Assembly (NCBI GenBank): GCA_016869025.1
Contig: VGFA01000001.1
Coordinates: forward strand, 62,001 to 126,000
Direction: 5' to 3'
Origin: Armatimonadota bacterium
GTDB lineage: Bacteria; Sysuimicrobiota; Sysuimicrobiia; Sysuimicrobiales; Humicultoraceae
Length of the DNA: 64,000 bases
The notes beneath the pieces are model-generated. The model was not told the origin of the DNA and did not search any database. It saw nothing but the letters and a program-made list of their open reading frames with translations. The first letter of the stretch is position 1; every line of letters begins with the position of its first letter. Below, piece after piece: positions 52,132-60,765 of the stretch. The position numbers were made by a program, and so were the translations under genes.

Positions 52132-52995
52132 CTATCGCGCAAGCGCAAATGCAGGTGCTACCAACTCCGTGCCTATGCCCAGCCGCTTCGCGGGTATTCC
52201 CATCGCGAGCCCGAGCAACTGCGTGAAGTAAAGGATCGGCAAGGATAGATTCGTGCCGAACTCGCGATTCACGTGCCGCTGGTAGCATTCCAGGTTGAGC
52301 TGGCACAGCGGGCAGACGGTTGCGATCACCTGAGCGCCGCGATCCACGGCGTTCTGGAGCAGGTCGCGTACCATGGTCAGCGCCGCCCTGCGGTTGGTCA
52401 CGATCAGTGAACCGCCGCAACACCGGAGCTTGAGCGGGTAGTCGGTAGGGGTCGCCCCTACGGCGGAGAGCAGATCCTCGAAGAACCGGGGATGCTCCAC
52501 GTCCTCCCGGTCCTTCTGCGGCCTGACCACCTGGCAGCCGTAGTAGGGCGCAACGCGAAGGCCTTTCAGGGGGCTAGAGACCCGCTTCTTGATCTCGTCG
52601 ATCCCCACGTCTCTCACGAAGACCTCTATCAGGTGCCGCACCTGGATGCTCCCTGAGAACTGCAGGTCGTCTTCCTGCAGGGCGTAGTTGATGTGCTCCG
52701 CCAGATCAGGGTCTTCCTTCAGGTGCGCGTTGGTGAAGTACATATTCTTGTAGCAGCCGCTGCAGGGCGCCACAAGGTCCAGGCCGGTCTTCTCGGCAAT
52801 GGCCAGGTTGCGCGCGGACAGCGTGTGCGCAAGGAGTTCGTCAACGTGGAAGTACGCGGTGGCGCCGCAGCAGTTCCAGTCCTCCAGCTCCTTGAGCTCC
52901 ACGCCCAGCCGTTGCGCAACCTCCATGGTGGAGACGTGGTAGGATGCCGCCATCTTTTCCAGGGAACAACCCGGGTAGTAGCTGTAGGCCTTCAT
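52132..52995 (-). CDS. hdrB: HdrB subunit of the Mvh/Hdr complex
   Basis: CCG-domain protein of 287 aa. It starts MKAYSYYPGC with ATG 52995; an upstream-open frame runs into hdrC. CCG domain 1 has NCCGATAYF and CSGCYKN. Domain 2 has APYYGCQVV, RCCGGSLIV and VCPLCQLNLE. It overlaps hdrC by 4 bp and precedes mvhA, so HdrBC and the hydrogenase large subunit form one sub-operon. In organisms without coenzyme B/M the HdrB site must act on another acceptor; which one is unknown. Confidence 0.93.
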   Translation of the reverse strand: MKAYSYYPGCSLEKMAASYHVSTMEVAQRLGVELKELEDWNCCGATAYFHVDELLAHTLSARNLAIAEKTGLDLVAPCSGCYKNMYFTNAHLKEDPDLAEHINYALQEDDLQFSGSIQVRHLIEVFVRDVGIDEIKKRVSSPLKGLRVAPYYGCQVVRPQKDREDVEHPRFFEDLLSAVGATPTDYPLKLRCCGGSLIVTNRRAALTMVRDLLQNAVDRGAQVIATVCPLCQLNLECYQRHVNREFGTNLSLPILYFTQLLGLAMGIPAKRLGIGTELVAPAFALAR

Positions 52996-53555
52996 GCCAC
53001 CCTCCCCATCGGGATGATCCGGTTGAGGACCCCCCTGAACCTGGCCGACCTCTTGAGCCGCTTGGGGAAGAGGGGCAGGCGCCCCTTCATGAAGAGGGCC
53101 AGGGCGTTGCGGGCGTCGTACAGGAAGGTCCTCAGGCCGTAGTGGAAGAGGTAGGGCGTAGCCAGCGCGGGCTCGAAGGACTTCCCGTTCTTCAAGATCA
53201 TCCTCGCGAACCGCCGGGAGAAGTCCGCGCCGATCGTGCCTCTCCTGATGTGGTTCCTCCACATGGAGTAGCGCTTGAGGCCGTACATCATGCCCGCGAT
53301 GTCTATGCCCGCCGGGCACCTCACGGTGCACTGGTAGCAGGAGGCGCAGTACCAGAAGGCGTTGCTCGACAGCACGGGCTTCCTGAGATCCGCCCGGATC
53401 AACGCGATGATGTTGCGCGGCGAGTGGTCCATGAAATCGGCCACCGGACAAGTCGAGGAGCAGGTGCCGCACTGGATGCAGCTCTGCACCGGATTCGTCT
53501 CCGCGCTGTACAGCAGGTTGACGATCTCACTTGAAAACGAGGGTTTCACTGGCAT
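52992..53555 (-). CDS. hdrC: HdrC subunit of the Mvh/Hdr complex
   Basis: Ferredoxin-type subunit of 187 aa with CIQCGTCSSTCP (about residues 26-37) and CASCYQCTVRCP (about 69-80), the two [4Fe-4S] motifs of HdrC. Its C-terminal basic helical region (about 110-187) is typical. It has AGGGAGA upstream of ATG 53555. It transfers electrons from HdrA (58750-60765) to HdrB. The hdrA partner lies 5 kb upstream, beyond the inserted two-component genes. Confidence 0.94.
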   Translation of the reverse strand: MPVKPSFSSEIVNLLYSAETNPVQSCIQCGTCSSTCPVADFMDHSPRNIIALIRADLRKPVLSSNAFWYCASCYQCTVRCPAGIDIAGMMYGLKRYSMWRNHIRRGTIGADFSRRFARMILKNGKSFEPALATPYLFHYGLRTFLYDARNALALFMKGRLPLFPKRLKRSARFRGVLNRIIPMGRVA

Positions 53556-53581
53556 CGTATGATCTCCCTGTGTCTACTATA

Positions 53582-54001
53582 CTACTTCGGTGCCTTGCGC
53601 TTTGCCGCCAGTTCGAGTAAGGCGCTCACCTTGTCCAGGAGAAGCTTGGGCTCCACCGGTTTCTCCACCAACTCGTCCACCGGAAGGAGGTGAGGATGGA
53701 GGGGCTGGCCCGGGAACAGGAAGGCGATCTGTTCGCGCAGCCCCGTGATTATCAGTACCGGGATCTGGCTCAGGACGGGGTCCTTCCTCAACTTGCGTGC
53801 CACCATGATCCCCTCTGCGCCTCGCCCCATCATGATGTCCAGCAGCAACAGGTCGTAGGGTTTGGTCTTGAGCGCCTCCAGTCCGGTCCGAGGATTGTAG
53901 GCGGCGTCAACCAAGTAGCCCGCGGATTCCAGAATGGACTTGATCCCCTCCACGAAGTCGGGATCATCGTCTACTATCAGCAGTCGTGTCTCTTGGCTCA
54001 T
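53582..54001 (-). CDS. Receiver-only response regulator
   Basis: CheY-like protein of 139 aa with acidic residues VDDDPD, phosphoacceptor Asp55 (LLLLDIMMG), Thr (IITGL) and Lys (VEKPV). It carries an insertion between Thr and Lys (REQIAFLFPGQPLHPHLLP), like the two receivers beside metF2, suggesting a common subfamily. There is no output domain. It overlaps the receiver-kinase hybrid gene (ATGA) and lies just upstream of hdrC, so it is positioned to connect a phosphorelay with the Hdr/hydrogenase complex. Confidence 0.87.
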   Translation of the reverse strand: MSQETRLLIVDDDPDFVEGIKSILESAGYLVDAAYNPRTGLEALKTKPYDLLLLDIMMGRGAEGIMVARKLRKDPVLSQIPVLIITGLREQIAFLFPGQPLHPHLLPVDELVEKPVEPKLLLDKVSALLELAAKRKAPK

Positions 54002-55161
54002 GTCACACGTCCCCCTTGCGGATTCTCCGGTCCGCCGGCTTCCGGAGTATGATGCGTTCCCGTATCAGAACCCTGCGCCGGCAAGGCGATCACAAAGGTG
54101 CTGCCTTCACCCAGCCTGCTGGTTACCGTGATTGTCCCGCCATGGGCCTCGACGATTCGCCTGGTGATGGCGAGACCCAGTCCTGCTCCGGCCTCGTCTC
54201 CTGCTCCGGCCCGGCCCCTGTAGAAGCTCCCGAAGATGTACGGCAGCTCGGCTTCGTCTATGCCGATGCCCGAGTCCTGGACCGCTACCAGTATGCGATC
54301 CGCCTGCTGCTCGGCGCTCACGCGGACCCTGCTCCCTGATCGCGAGTACCTTATCGCGTTGCCAAGCAGGTTTACTACCGCTTCGACCAGCGTGCCTTCG
54401 TCCCCGTGCACGAGATCGAGCGGTTCCCCCACGAGCGTGTCTACCTCTATGTCCTTCCGCACCGCGTACGGAAGGACGTTCTCGACCGCCTTGGAGATCA
54501 CGTCGGCCACGGAAGTTGGGCCGAAGTTCTCCTTGATGCTTCCGATGTCGCTGGAGATCGCCCTGAGCCAGGTGTGGATCATCTCGAGGAGGTCGTTGAT
54601 CCTGGATTTCATCCTCTCCAGGCGGGCCATCTGGGCTTCATTGACCCGGTCCGACAGTTCCTGCATCAGCCGGATCAAGTTCTGCTGGACGGCGCTGAGG
54701 GGGGACTTGAGCTCGTGAGAGATGATGGCCGCGAAGTTCTCCTGCAGCAGCTCCTTCTCGCGCCGCAGCGCGATCGTCTCCAGCACCAGCTCGCGCTTCT
54801 CGATGCCCCTCTTCGTGATCAGGCGGAACTCGTCGGGTGTGAAGGGCTTGGGGAGGAAGTCGTAGGCCCCCTTCTGCATGGCTTCCACGGCAGAGGCCAG
54901 CGTGGCATACCCGGTGATCACGATCGCCACGATTGAGGGGTCGAGGGCGCGGATCCTCTCCAACACCTCGAACCCCGAGATGCCGGGCATCTTGAGGTCC
55001 ACGAACACGAGGTCCGGCTGGAACTCCGCCACCTGCCTGAGGCCCACCGAGCCGTCCGCCGCCGTCCTCGTGGCGTACCCGCTGCCCTCGAGAATCCGGC
55101 TGCACGAATCCAGCACGATCTCCTCGTCGTCTATTATGAGTATCCTGGGCTTGATCTCCAT
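53998..55161 (-). CDS. Hybrid receiver-histidine kinase
   Basis: Protein of 387 aa with an N-terminal receiver (Asp55 in LVFVDLKMP, about residues 5-120) followed by a HisKA/HATPase kinase core (SHELKSPLSA at about 150; N box LLGNAIRY; G1 DSGIGIDEA; G2 AGLGLAI). There is no membrane segment. The order receiver-then-kinase fits a middle step of a phosphorelay, receiving phosphate from the upstream Cache kinase and passing it to the small receiver downstream. It lies 3 bp after the Cache kinase gene. Confidence 0.92.
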   Translation of the reverse strand: MEIKPRILIIDDEEIVLDSCSRILEGSGYATRTAADGSVGLRQVAEFQPDLVFVDLKMPGISGFEVLERIRALDPSIVAIVITGYATLASAVEAMQKGAYDFLPKPFTPDEFRLITKRGIEKRELVLETIALRREKELLQENFAAIISHELKSPLSAVQQNLIRLMQELSDRVNEAQMARLERMKSRINDLLEMIHTWLRAISSDIGSIKENFGPTSVADVISKAVENVLPYAVRKDIEVDTLVGEPLDLVHGDEGTLVEAVVNLLGNAIRYSRSGSRVRVSAEQQADRILVAVQDSGIGIDEAELPYIFGSFYRGRAGAGDEAGAGLGLAITRRIVEAHGGTITVTSRLGEGSTFVIALPAQGSDTGTHHTPEAGGPENPQGGRVT

Positions 55162-55164
55162 CTG

Positions 55165-57159
55165 CTACGCTTCACCAACGGCCTTGACAGGCAGCCTCAC
55201 GATGAAGGAAGTCCCTTCTCCTACCTCGCTCTCCACCAGGATCGTGCCGCCGTGCTCCTTGACGATGCCGAAGCTGATCGACAGCCCCAGCCCGGTACCG
55301 TGCCCCCGGTTCTTGGTGGTGAAGAAGGGGTCGAATACCCTCTCCATGTCCTCCGGGCGGATGCCGTGCCCGGTATCGCTGATCTTGAACTCGAGGTGCC
55401 CGCCGTCGGGATCGGCCCGTGTGGACAGGGTCAGGCGCCCCACGCCGCCCATCGCCTCGGCGGCGTTGATTATCATGTTCATTACCACCTGCTGAATCTG
55501 GGCAGGGTCCACGACGGCCAGCGGCAGCCCCTCCTGGAACTCCTTGATGACCTGGATGTTGTGGAACTGCGCCTGATTCTCGACGAGCGAGATACACTGC
55601 TGAAGGATGGAGTTGACGTCCGAGGGGCGCTTGTGGGGCTTCACGGGCCGGGCATAGTCCAGCAGTCCCCGGACGATATCCCGGCAGCGGCCTGCCTGGT
55701 CCACGACCTTGCCGAGGGTTTCGCGCAGCTGTTCTTCCGGGGGGGCCTTCTCCAGGAGCAGGTGTGTGTAGGCGACGATTCCCTGGAGGGGGTTGTTCAG
55801 CTCGTGGGCCACGCCCGCGGCGAGCTGCCCGGTGATCGCCAGCCTCTCAGACTCCATGATTCTCTTTCGCGCGTATTCCTTCAACTGCGCGTCCCGCTGC
55901 TTCAGGGCGGACGCCATGTTGTTGAAGCTGTCTGCCAAGTCCTGAAGCTCGTCATTGGTTCGGATCTCAACGGTTGCGTCCAGGTTGCCGCGGGCCACCT
56001 CCCTCGAGGCGGAGACCAGTTGCCGTACGGACGCGGATACCTTTCGCGAGATGAAGTAGGACACGCTCATGGACAGCAGCGCGCCCGTGAGCGTCAGGGC
56101 CAGGAGCACGGACACGGCCTCTTTCCTGAGGTCCACGTACTTGCGCTCCAGGACGCCCACGTACAGTATCCCTATGATCTTGTGGCTGAAGCTTTCTATT
56201 GGCTCGTATGCGGTGATGTACCAGTTGTTGACCACGTAGGCACGTCCTATCCAGGGATTGCCCGACACGATGACCTGGTTGTAGACGTCCTCCGCGATCC
56301 GCGTTCCTACTGCCCTTGTGCCGTCTGCGGCCCTAACGTTCGTTGAGATCCTTACGTCGTTCAGGAAGATCGTTGAGGTCCCTATGTCGTGTCCTTTGTA
56401 CTCCACGTCCTGGAACACGGTCTGCTTGATCTTGTCCACGATCTCGAAGTTCCGGTTGAGCAGGATCCCGCCGTACAGGATTCCGAGCAGGTTGCCGTGG
56501 GAGTCCAGGATGGGGGCCGCCGCCTTCAGCATCATGCCCGCGGTCTCCTCGGTGGCCTCCCGAGGCGCGGCCATGGGCGTCTCGATGATCTTGAAGTAGG
56601 CCTGTTCGGCCAGGGCGGGCGACTCCTTGCGCAGATCTGCCGCCGGAACCAGCGAAACCCCTGCGGCGGGCTTCCTGCTTTGCATGACGGCCGCTACCAG
56701 TTCGTCATGGCTCACGTTGTCGCCGGTAAGTTTGGGATTGCTGGTGCGCAGGAGCACGTTGCCGGACCGGTCGGTGACCGTGAGCACGTCTAGCCGCTCG
56801 TCTTCCCGGATTCTCGCCAGCTCCCCGGCGATCTGGTCCGTCCCTCCTGACAGCATCGCGTCTCTCAGGAAGAACCTTCCCGCCGAGAGTCGCACAACAT
56901 CGTTGACATGACCCAACTTCCCGTGCAGGATCTCGCGCGCCGCGTTGAGGTTGTTGCGCACGCTCGCCTGGGCCTCAGACATGACGATCCTGCCGATGAG
57001 GTGGGTCCCCACGACGGCGAAGACCGCTATCGTGATCCCGATGATCAGCAGGTAGCTGACGACAAGCTTGGTGGCTACGGGTACCGTTCCACCGTTCCTG
57101 CGCACGGATATGAACCCGGGCAGGTACCTTCCGATGATCCCCTTCAGGGTACTGGACAT
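55165..57159 (-). CDS. Membrane sensor histidine kinase with Cache-type sensor domain
   Basis: Protein of 664 aa. TM1 lies at about residues 30-52, followed by a long extracytoplasmic domain of the Cache fold (VTDRSGNVLLR, ILYGGILLNRNFEI, GRAYVVNNWYITAYEPI). TM2 (about 347-370), HAMP, HisKA (AHELNNPLQG) and HATPase (MIINAAEAM, DTGHGI, GTGLGLSI) follow. The ligand is unknown; Cache domains usually bind small organic molecules. It is first in a three-gene signalling block placed between mvhG and hdrC. Confidence 0.93.
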   Translation of the reverse strand: MSSTLKGIIGRYLPGFISVRRNGGTVPVATKLVVSYLLIIGITIAVFAVVGTHLIGRIVMSEAQASVRNNLNAAREILHGKLGHVNDVVRLSAGRFFLRDAMLSGGTDQIAGELARIREDERLDVLTVTDRSGNVLLRTSNPKLTGDNVSHDELVAAVMQSRKPAAGVSLVPAADLRKESPALAEQAYFKIIETPMAAPREATEETAGMMLKAAAPILDSHGNLLGILYGGILLNRNFEIVDKIKQTVFQDVEYKGHDIGTSTIFLNDVRISTNVRAADGTRAVGTRIAEDVYNQVIVSGNPWIGRAYVVNNWYITAYEPIESFSHKIIGILYVGVLERKYVDLRKEAVSVLLALTLTGALLSMSVSYFISRKVSASVRQLVSASREVARGNLDATVEIRTNDELQDLADSFNNMASALKQRDAQLKEYARKRIMESERLAITGQLAAGVAHELNNPLQGIVAYTHLLLEKAPPEEQLRETLGKVVDQAGRCRDIVRGLLDYARPVKPHKRPSDVNSILQQCISLVENQAQFHNIQVIKEFQEGLPLAVVDPAQIQQVVMNMIINAAEAMGGVGRLTLSTRADPDGGHLEFKISDTGHGIRPEDMERVFDPFFTTKNRGHGTGLGLSISFGIVKEHGGTILVESEVGEGTSFIVRLPVKAVGEA

Positions 57160-57191
57160 CGCGTCTTCCGTGCCGGGCCCTCCTCAACCTC

Positions 57192-58190
57192 CTACTGCGC
57201 CGCCTCGGCCGGGGAGACCTGTGACACCTTGCGCCGCAGGCGTGAGGCCGGGAGCGAATAGCGGTAGAACGTGCCCACCGGGTCTGGGATCGAGGAGAGA
57301 ACGGCCTCGACGGCCTCCGGGCTGTTGGCGTCGAAGGCGGAACCCACGGCAGAGACAAGCTTGGCGCCCACATCGTGGACGCGCGACGTCGGCCCAAAAC
57401 ACCCGGTGCAGGGCATGTTGCCGCTAGGACACAGGGCTTCGCATCCGGCGCGCGTGGCCGGTCCCAGGCACAGCAACCCCTGCGACAGCAGGCAGGTTTC
57501 GGGGTCAATCAACACCTGGTGCGGGCGCTTGAAGCTGGTCAGGAGCAGGCGGTCCGGCTTGGTGGCCTTCAGGCGGCACTGGTCGCACAGCGCGACGTCG
57601 GGCGCCAGCACGCTGCCCCGCGGTGGGAGGGCGCCGGAGAGGATCGCCTGGACCGCGTCCATGAGCAGCTTTGGAGTGGGAGGGCAGCCCGGAAGGTAGT
57701 AGTCCACTTCCACGACCTGATCCAGGGTGCGTACGGTGTCGCGGAAGGCCGGGAGCGTGGTCAGGCGGCCATTCTCCTGCCAGGCCTCCTGGGGCCGCGT
57801 GCCTTCCGGGTTGACCACCGAGGGTGCCTCGCCGTAGCTACCGCGCAGGACCGACTCGCGGTCCCAGAGGTTCGCGAGCCCTGGGATTCCTCCCAGGTGG
57901 GAGCACGCGCCAAAGGCGATCAGGAACTGCGCCTTGCGCCGCAGCAGGTGTGCCATCTCCTCCTGCTCCGAGGTGCGGACCGCGCCGTTGACGAACGCGA
58001 CCGCGATGGACCCATCCGGCCTCGCTTCCACGTCGCTCCGCTTGAAGTCCAGGGCAACAGGCCAGAAGATGATGTCCACGGCATCCACGACGGCCAGGAC
58101 GCCATCGGCCAGATCAACGACCGCCTCCTCGCATCCTCCGCAAGAGGCGCACCAGTAGAAGGCGACCTGCGGCTTTGTCGGGTTAGACAT
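57192..58190 (-). CDS. mvhG: [NiFe] hydrogenase small subunit, group 3 (MvhG-like)
   Basis: Iron-sulfur subunit of the Hdr-linked hydrogenase, 332 aa. The proximal cluster region is CASCGGCEEAVVDL at the N-terminus. Further cysteines lie in GACSHLGG, GCPPTPKL, CDQC and the C-terminal CLGPATRAGCEALCP and CTGCFGP. ATG 58190 is chosen because GGGAGGTGA lies eight bases before it; GTG 58199 is in frame. No Tat signal is present, as expected for a cytoplasmic enzyme. It follows mvhD by 5 bp. Confidence 0.94.
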   Translation of the reverse strand: MSNPTKPQVAFYWCASCGGCEEAVVDLADGVLAVVDAVDIIFWPVALDFKRSDVEARPDGSIAVAFVNGAVRTSEQEEMAHLLRRKAQFLIAFGACSHLGGIPGLANLWDRESVLRGSYGEAPSVVNPEGTRPQEAWQENGRLTTLPAFRDTVRTLDQVVEVDYYLPGCPPTPKLLMDAVQAILSGALPPRGSVLAPDVALCDQCRLKATKPDRLLLTSFKRPHQVLIDPETCLLSQGLLCLGPATRAGCEALCPSGNMPCTGCFGPTSRVHDVGAKLVSAVGSAFDANSPEAVEAVLSSIPDPVGTFYRYSLPASRLRRKVSQVSPAEAAQ

Positions 58191-58195
58191 CTCGT

Positions 58196-58714
58196 TCACC
58201 TCCCGGTGGATGCGGCGGCGGCCGCGGGGGCCTCGGTGGGCCCGTGATGGGGCAAGACCTCTGCGTCCCAGCCCCTGCGCTTCGCGGGGAGATCAAGCCT
58301 GCCCAGGCGGCGGACGGCCCCAACCATTTCGTTGATGACGCGGGCCACCTTGTCGCCTTCCGAAGCAGAGATCCATTCCAGCCGGAGACGCTCGTCCTCG
58401 ACTCCCATCTCGCGGAGAACTCGCTTCAACAGCGCTATCCGGCGGAGCGTCTTGTAGTTTCCCTCCACGTAGTGGCAGTCCCCAGGATGACAGCCGCCGA
58501 TGAGTACCCCATCGGCGCCCTGCGCGAACGCCTCGACCACGAACTGCGGATCCACACGCCCCGAGCACATCACGCGGATGATGCGGACATTGGGAGGGTA
58601 CTTCATCCGAGAGGTGCCGGCCAGATCCGCCGCGGTGTAGGTGCACCACGTGCAGAAGAAAGCCACGATCGTTGGCTCCTGCCCATTTGCCGTCCCGATT
58701 CTCTGCTCTTCCAT
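58196..58714 (-). CDS. mvhD: MvhD-like [2Fe-2S] subunit
   Basis: Protein of about 172 aa linking hydrogenase MvhAG to HdrA. The cysteines lie in FFCTWCTYTAADLAG, VMCSGRVD and GCHPGDCHY, the family pattern. ATG 58714 has GGTGGAG seven bases upstream; GTG 58726 is an alternative. The C-terminal tail is Ala-rich and probably disordered. It lies between hdrA (upstream) and mvhG (downstream), giving the classical hdrA-mvhD-mvhG order. Confidence 0.93.
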   Translation of the reverse strand: MEEQRIGTANGQEPTIVAFFCTWCTYTAADLAGTSRMKYPPNVRIIRVMCSGRVDPQFVVEAFAQGADGVLIGGCHPGDCHYVEGNYKTLRRIALLKRVLREMGVEDERLRLEWISASEGDKVARVINEMVGAVRRLGRLDLPAKRRGWDAEVLPHHGPTEAPAAAAASTGR

Positions 58715-58749
58715 CAGACTCTCCACCTCACTGGCGGATCAGATAGTTC

Positions 58750-60765
58750 CTAGGAAGCCGCCGTGGCCCCAGCGAGCACGCCCTGGATCTCGGCGTATAT
58801 CTGCCTGTCGTCGAAAAGGTGCTGCTGGATGGACCCCGATGGGCACGCCGCCACGCAGACCCCACAACCCTTGCACAGCGCCTCGTTGATCAGCGCCTTG
58901 GCGGTCGCCGCATCGAAGGCGATGGCCGTGTAGGGGCACAGGGGGACGCACGTCTTGCAGCCGGAGCACTCCTCTGCGAGCACGTATGCGGTCGTGGGCT
59001 CAAGTTCGAAGTAGCCGGCATCGATGAGCGACAACGCCTCGGCCGCTGCTGCACCGGCCTGGGCCACGGAGTCCGGGATGTCCTTTGGACCCTGGCATGC
59101 GCCGGCCAGGAAGATGCCGTCGGTGAACGTGTTCACCGGCGCCAGCTTCGGGTGCCTCTCCAGGAACCAGCCCTCGTTCGAGCAGGAGATGTTGAACATC
59201 CTGCGCACCTCCTGCGCGTCCGGCTGCGGATCCAGACCCGGGCTGAGCACAACCATGTCCACGGGGATCCGCCGGATCATGCCGGCCAGCGTGTCCTCTA
59301 CCTGGATTACGAGCTTGCCCTGCTCCTCAGGCGTGGTTGCCCAGTCGGACACCTGGCCCACCTTGCCCCGGACGAAGTGCACGCCCTCGGCCAGCGTCCT
59401 GGTGTAGAACTCCTCGAAGCCCTTCCCTGGCGTGCGGACGTCAATGTAGAAGTTGTAGACCTCGGCCTCGGTCCGCTCCTTGATCAGGTGGGCCAGCTTG
59501 ATGGAGTACATGCAGCAGACCCTGGAGCAGTAGACGTTGTAGTTCTCGTCGCGGGAGCCGACGCAGTGGATGATCCCCACCCGCTCGGGCACCCGGCCGT
59601 CGCGCAGCACAACCTCGCCGCCGGTCGGGCCGGAGGCGTTCACCAGACGCTCGATCTCCAGGGCCGAGTAGACGTTCGGATACACGCCGTAGCCGTAGTA
59701 GGGGACCCGGCCGGCATCGAACGTCTTGAACCCGGTTGCCAGGACGATGGCGCCGACCTCGATCTCCTCGGTGTGCTCGGTCTGGCGGAAGTCTATGGCA
59801 TTGCGTTCGCCGCAGGCCTCCACGCAGGTCTTCTTGCACTTGCCCGACTTGAACTCGATGCAGGTCTCGGGGTCAATGACGACGACCTGCGGGACCGCCT
59901 GGGGGAAGGGGATGTAGATCGGGCGGCGCTTGCTCAACCCCAGATTGAACTCATCTGGATGCTTGGCTTCCTTGTAGATGCAGGCCGGGATGCACTCCTG
60001 GCAGCCGATGCACAACTCCTCGTTGATGTAACGGGGCCGGCGCTTGACCTTGACCTTGTAGTTACCCACGTACCCCTCGACCTGCGAGACCTCGGAGTAG
60101 GTCCACAGCGTGATGTTGGGGTGGGCCCGGACAGCGGTCATCTTAGGGGTCAGGATACACGCCGCGCAGTCGAGCGTGGGAAAGGTCTTGTCGAACTTGG
60201 CCATGTGCCCGCCGATTGTGGGCTCGCGCTCCACCAGGTAGACGTGCTTGCCACCGTTGGCGAGCGTGAGCGCTGCGTGGATGCCTGCGATCCCGCCTCC
60301 TACCACGAGCACAGCCGGGTTTATGGGGACACGCCGCCGTTCCAGCGGCTCGTGGTAGATGACCCGATGGACCGCCGCGCGGACCAGGTCCTGGGCCTTT
60401 CGCGTTGCCTCCTCCATGTCGGTGTGCACCCAGGAATCGTGCTCGCGGATGCTCACCATCTGGAAGTAGAACGGGTTCAGCCCGCCTGCCTCTGTTGCGC
60501 TACGGAACGTGCGCTCGTGGAGCAGCGGCGAGCAGGCCGCGACGACGATCCGATCCAGCTTGTGCTCCGCTATGTCCTTTTGGATGAGCACCTGGCCAGG
60601 ATCGGAGCACATGTACTTGTAGTCGCGCGCCACGGCGACCCCGAGCAGGGTGGCCGCGTACTCGGTCAGGCGCTGGACGTCAACCATCCCGGCGATGTTC
60701 TTGCCGCAGTGGCAGATGTAGACGCCGACTCGCGGCCCACCGTTTGCAGAAAGGGCCTCACGCAT
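58750..60765 (-). CDS. hdrA: HdrA subunit, flavin-based electron bifurcation protein
   Basis: Canonical HdrA of 671 aa. The N-terminal CHCGKNIAG domain precedes the FAD fold (GGGIAGIHAALTL, about residue 154) with LDCAACILTPKM. The inserted Fe-S region (CIGCQECIPAC) and CVGSRD/CCMYS motifs follow. Two C-terminal [4Fe-4S] motifs (CSGCKTCVPLCP, CKGCGVCVAACP) end the protein. In methanogens such a protein splits electrons from H2 (through MvhD) between ferredoxin and HdrBC. It shares an 8-bp overlap with the upstream membrane oxidoreductase gene. Confidence 0.96.
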   Translation of the reverse strand: MREALSANGGPRVGVYICHCGKNIAGMVDVQRLTEYAATLLGVAVARDYKYMCSDPGQVLIQKDIAEHKLDRIVVAACSPLLHERTFRSATEAGGLNPFYFQMVSIREHDSWVHTDMEEATRKAQDLVRAAVHRVIYHEPLERRRVPINPAVLVVGGGIAGIHAALTLANGGKHVYLVEREPTIGGHMAKFDKTFPTLDCAACILTPKMTAVRAHPNITLWTYSEVSQVEGYVGNYKVKVKRRPRYINEELCIGCQECIPACIYKEAKHPDEFNLGLSKRRPIYIPFPQAVPQVVVIDPETCIEFKSGKCKKTCVEACGERNAIDFRQTEHTEEIEVGAIVLATGFKTFDAGRVPYYGYGVYPNVYSALEIERLVNASGPTGGEVVLRDGRVPERVGIIHCVGSRDENYNVYCSRVCCMYSIKLAHLIKERTEAEVYNFYIDVRTPGKGFEEFYTRTLAEGVHFVRGKVGQVSDWATTPEEQGKLVIQVEDTLAGMIRRIPVDMVVLSPGLDPQPDAQEVRRMFNISCSNEGWFLERHPKLAPVNTFTDGIFLAGACQGPKDIPDSVAQAGAAAAEALSLIDAGYFELEPTTAYVLAEECSGCKTCVPLCPYTAIAFDAATAKALINEALCKGCGVCVAACPSGSIQQHLFDDRQIYAEIQGVLAGATAAS

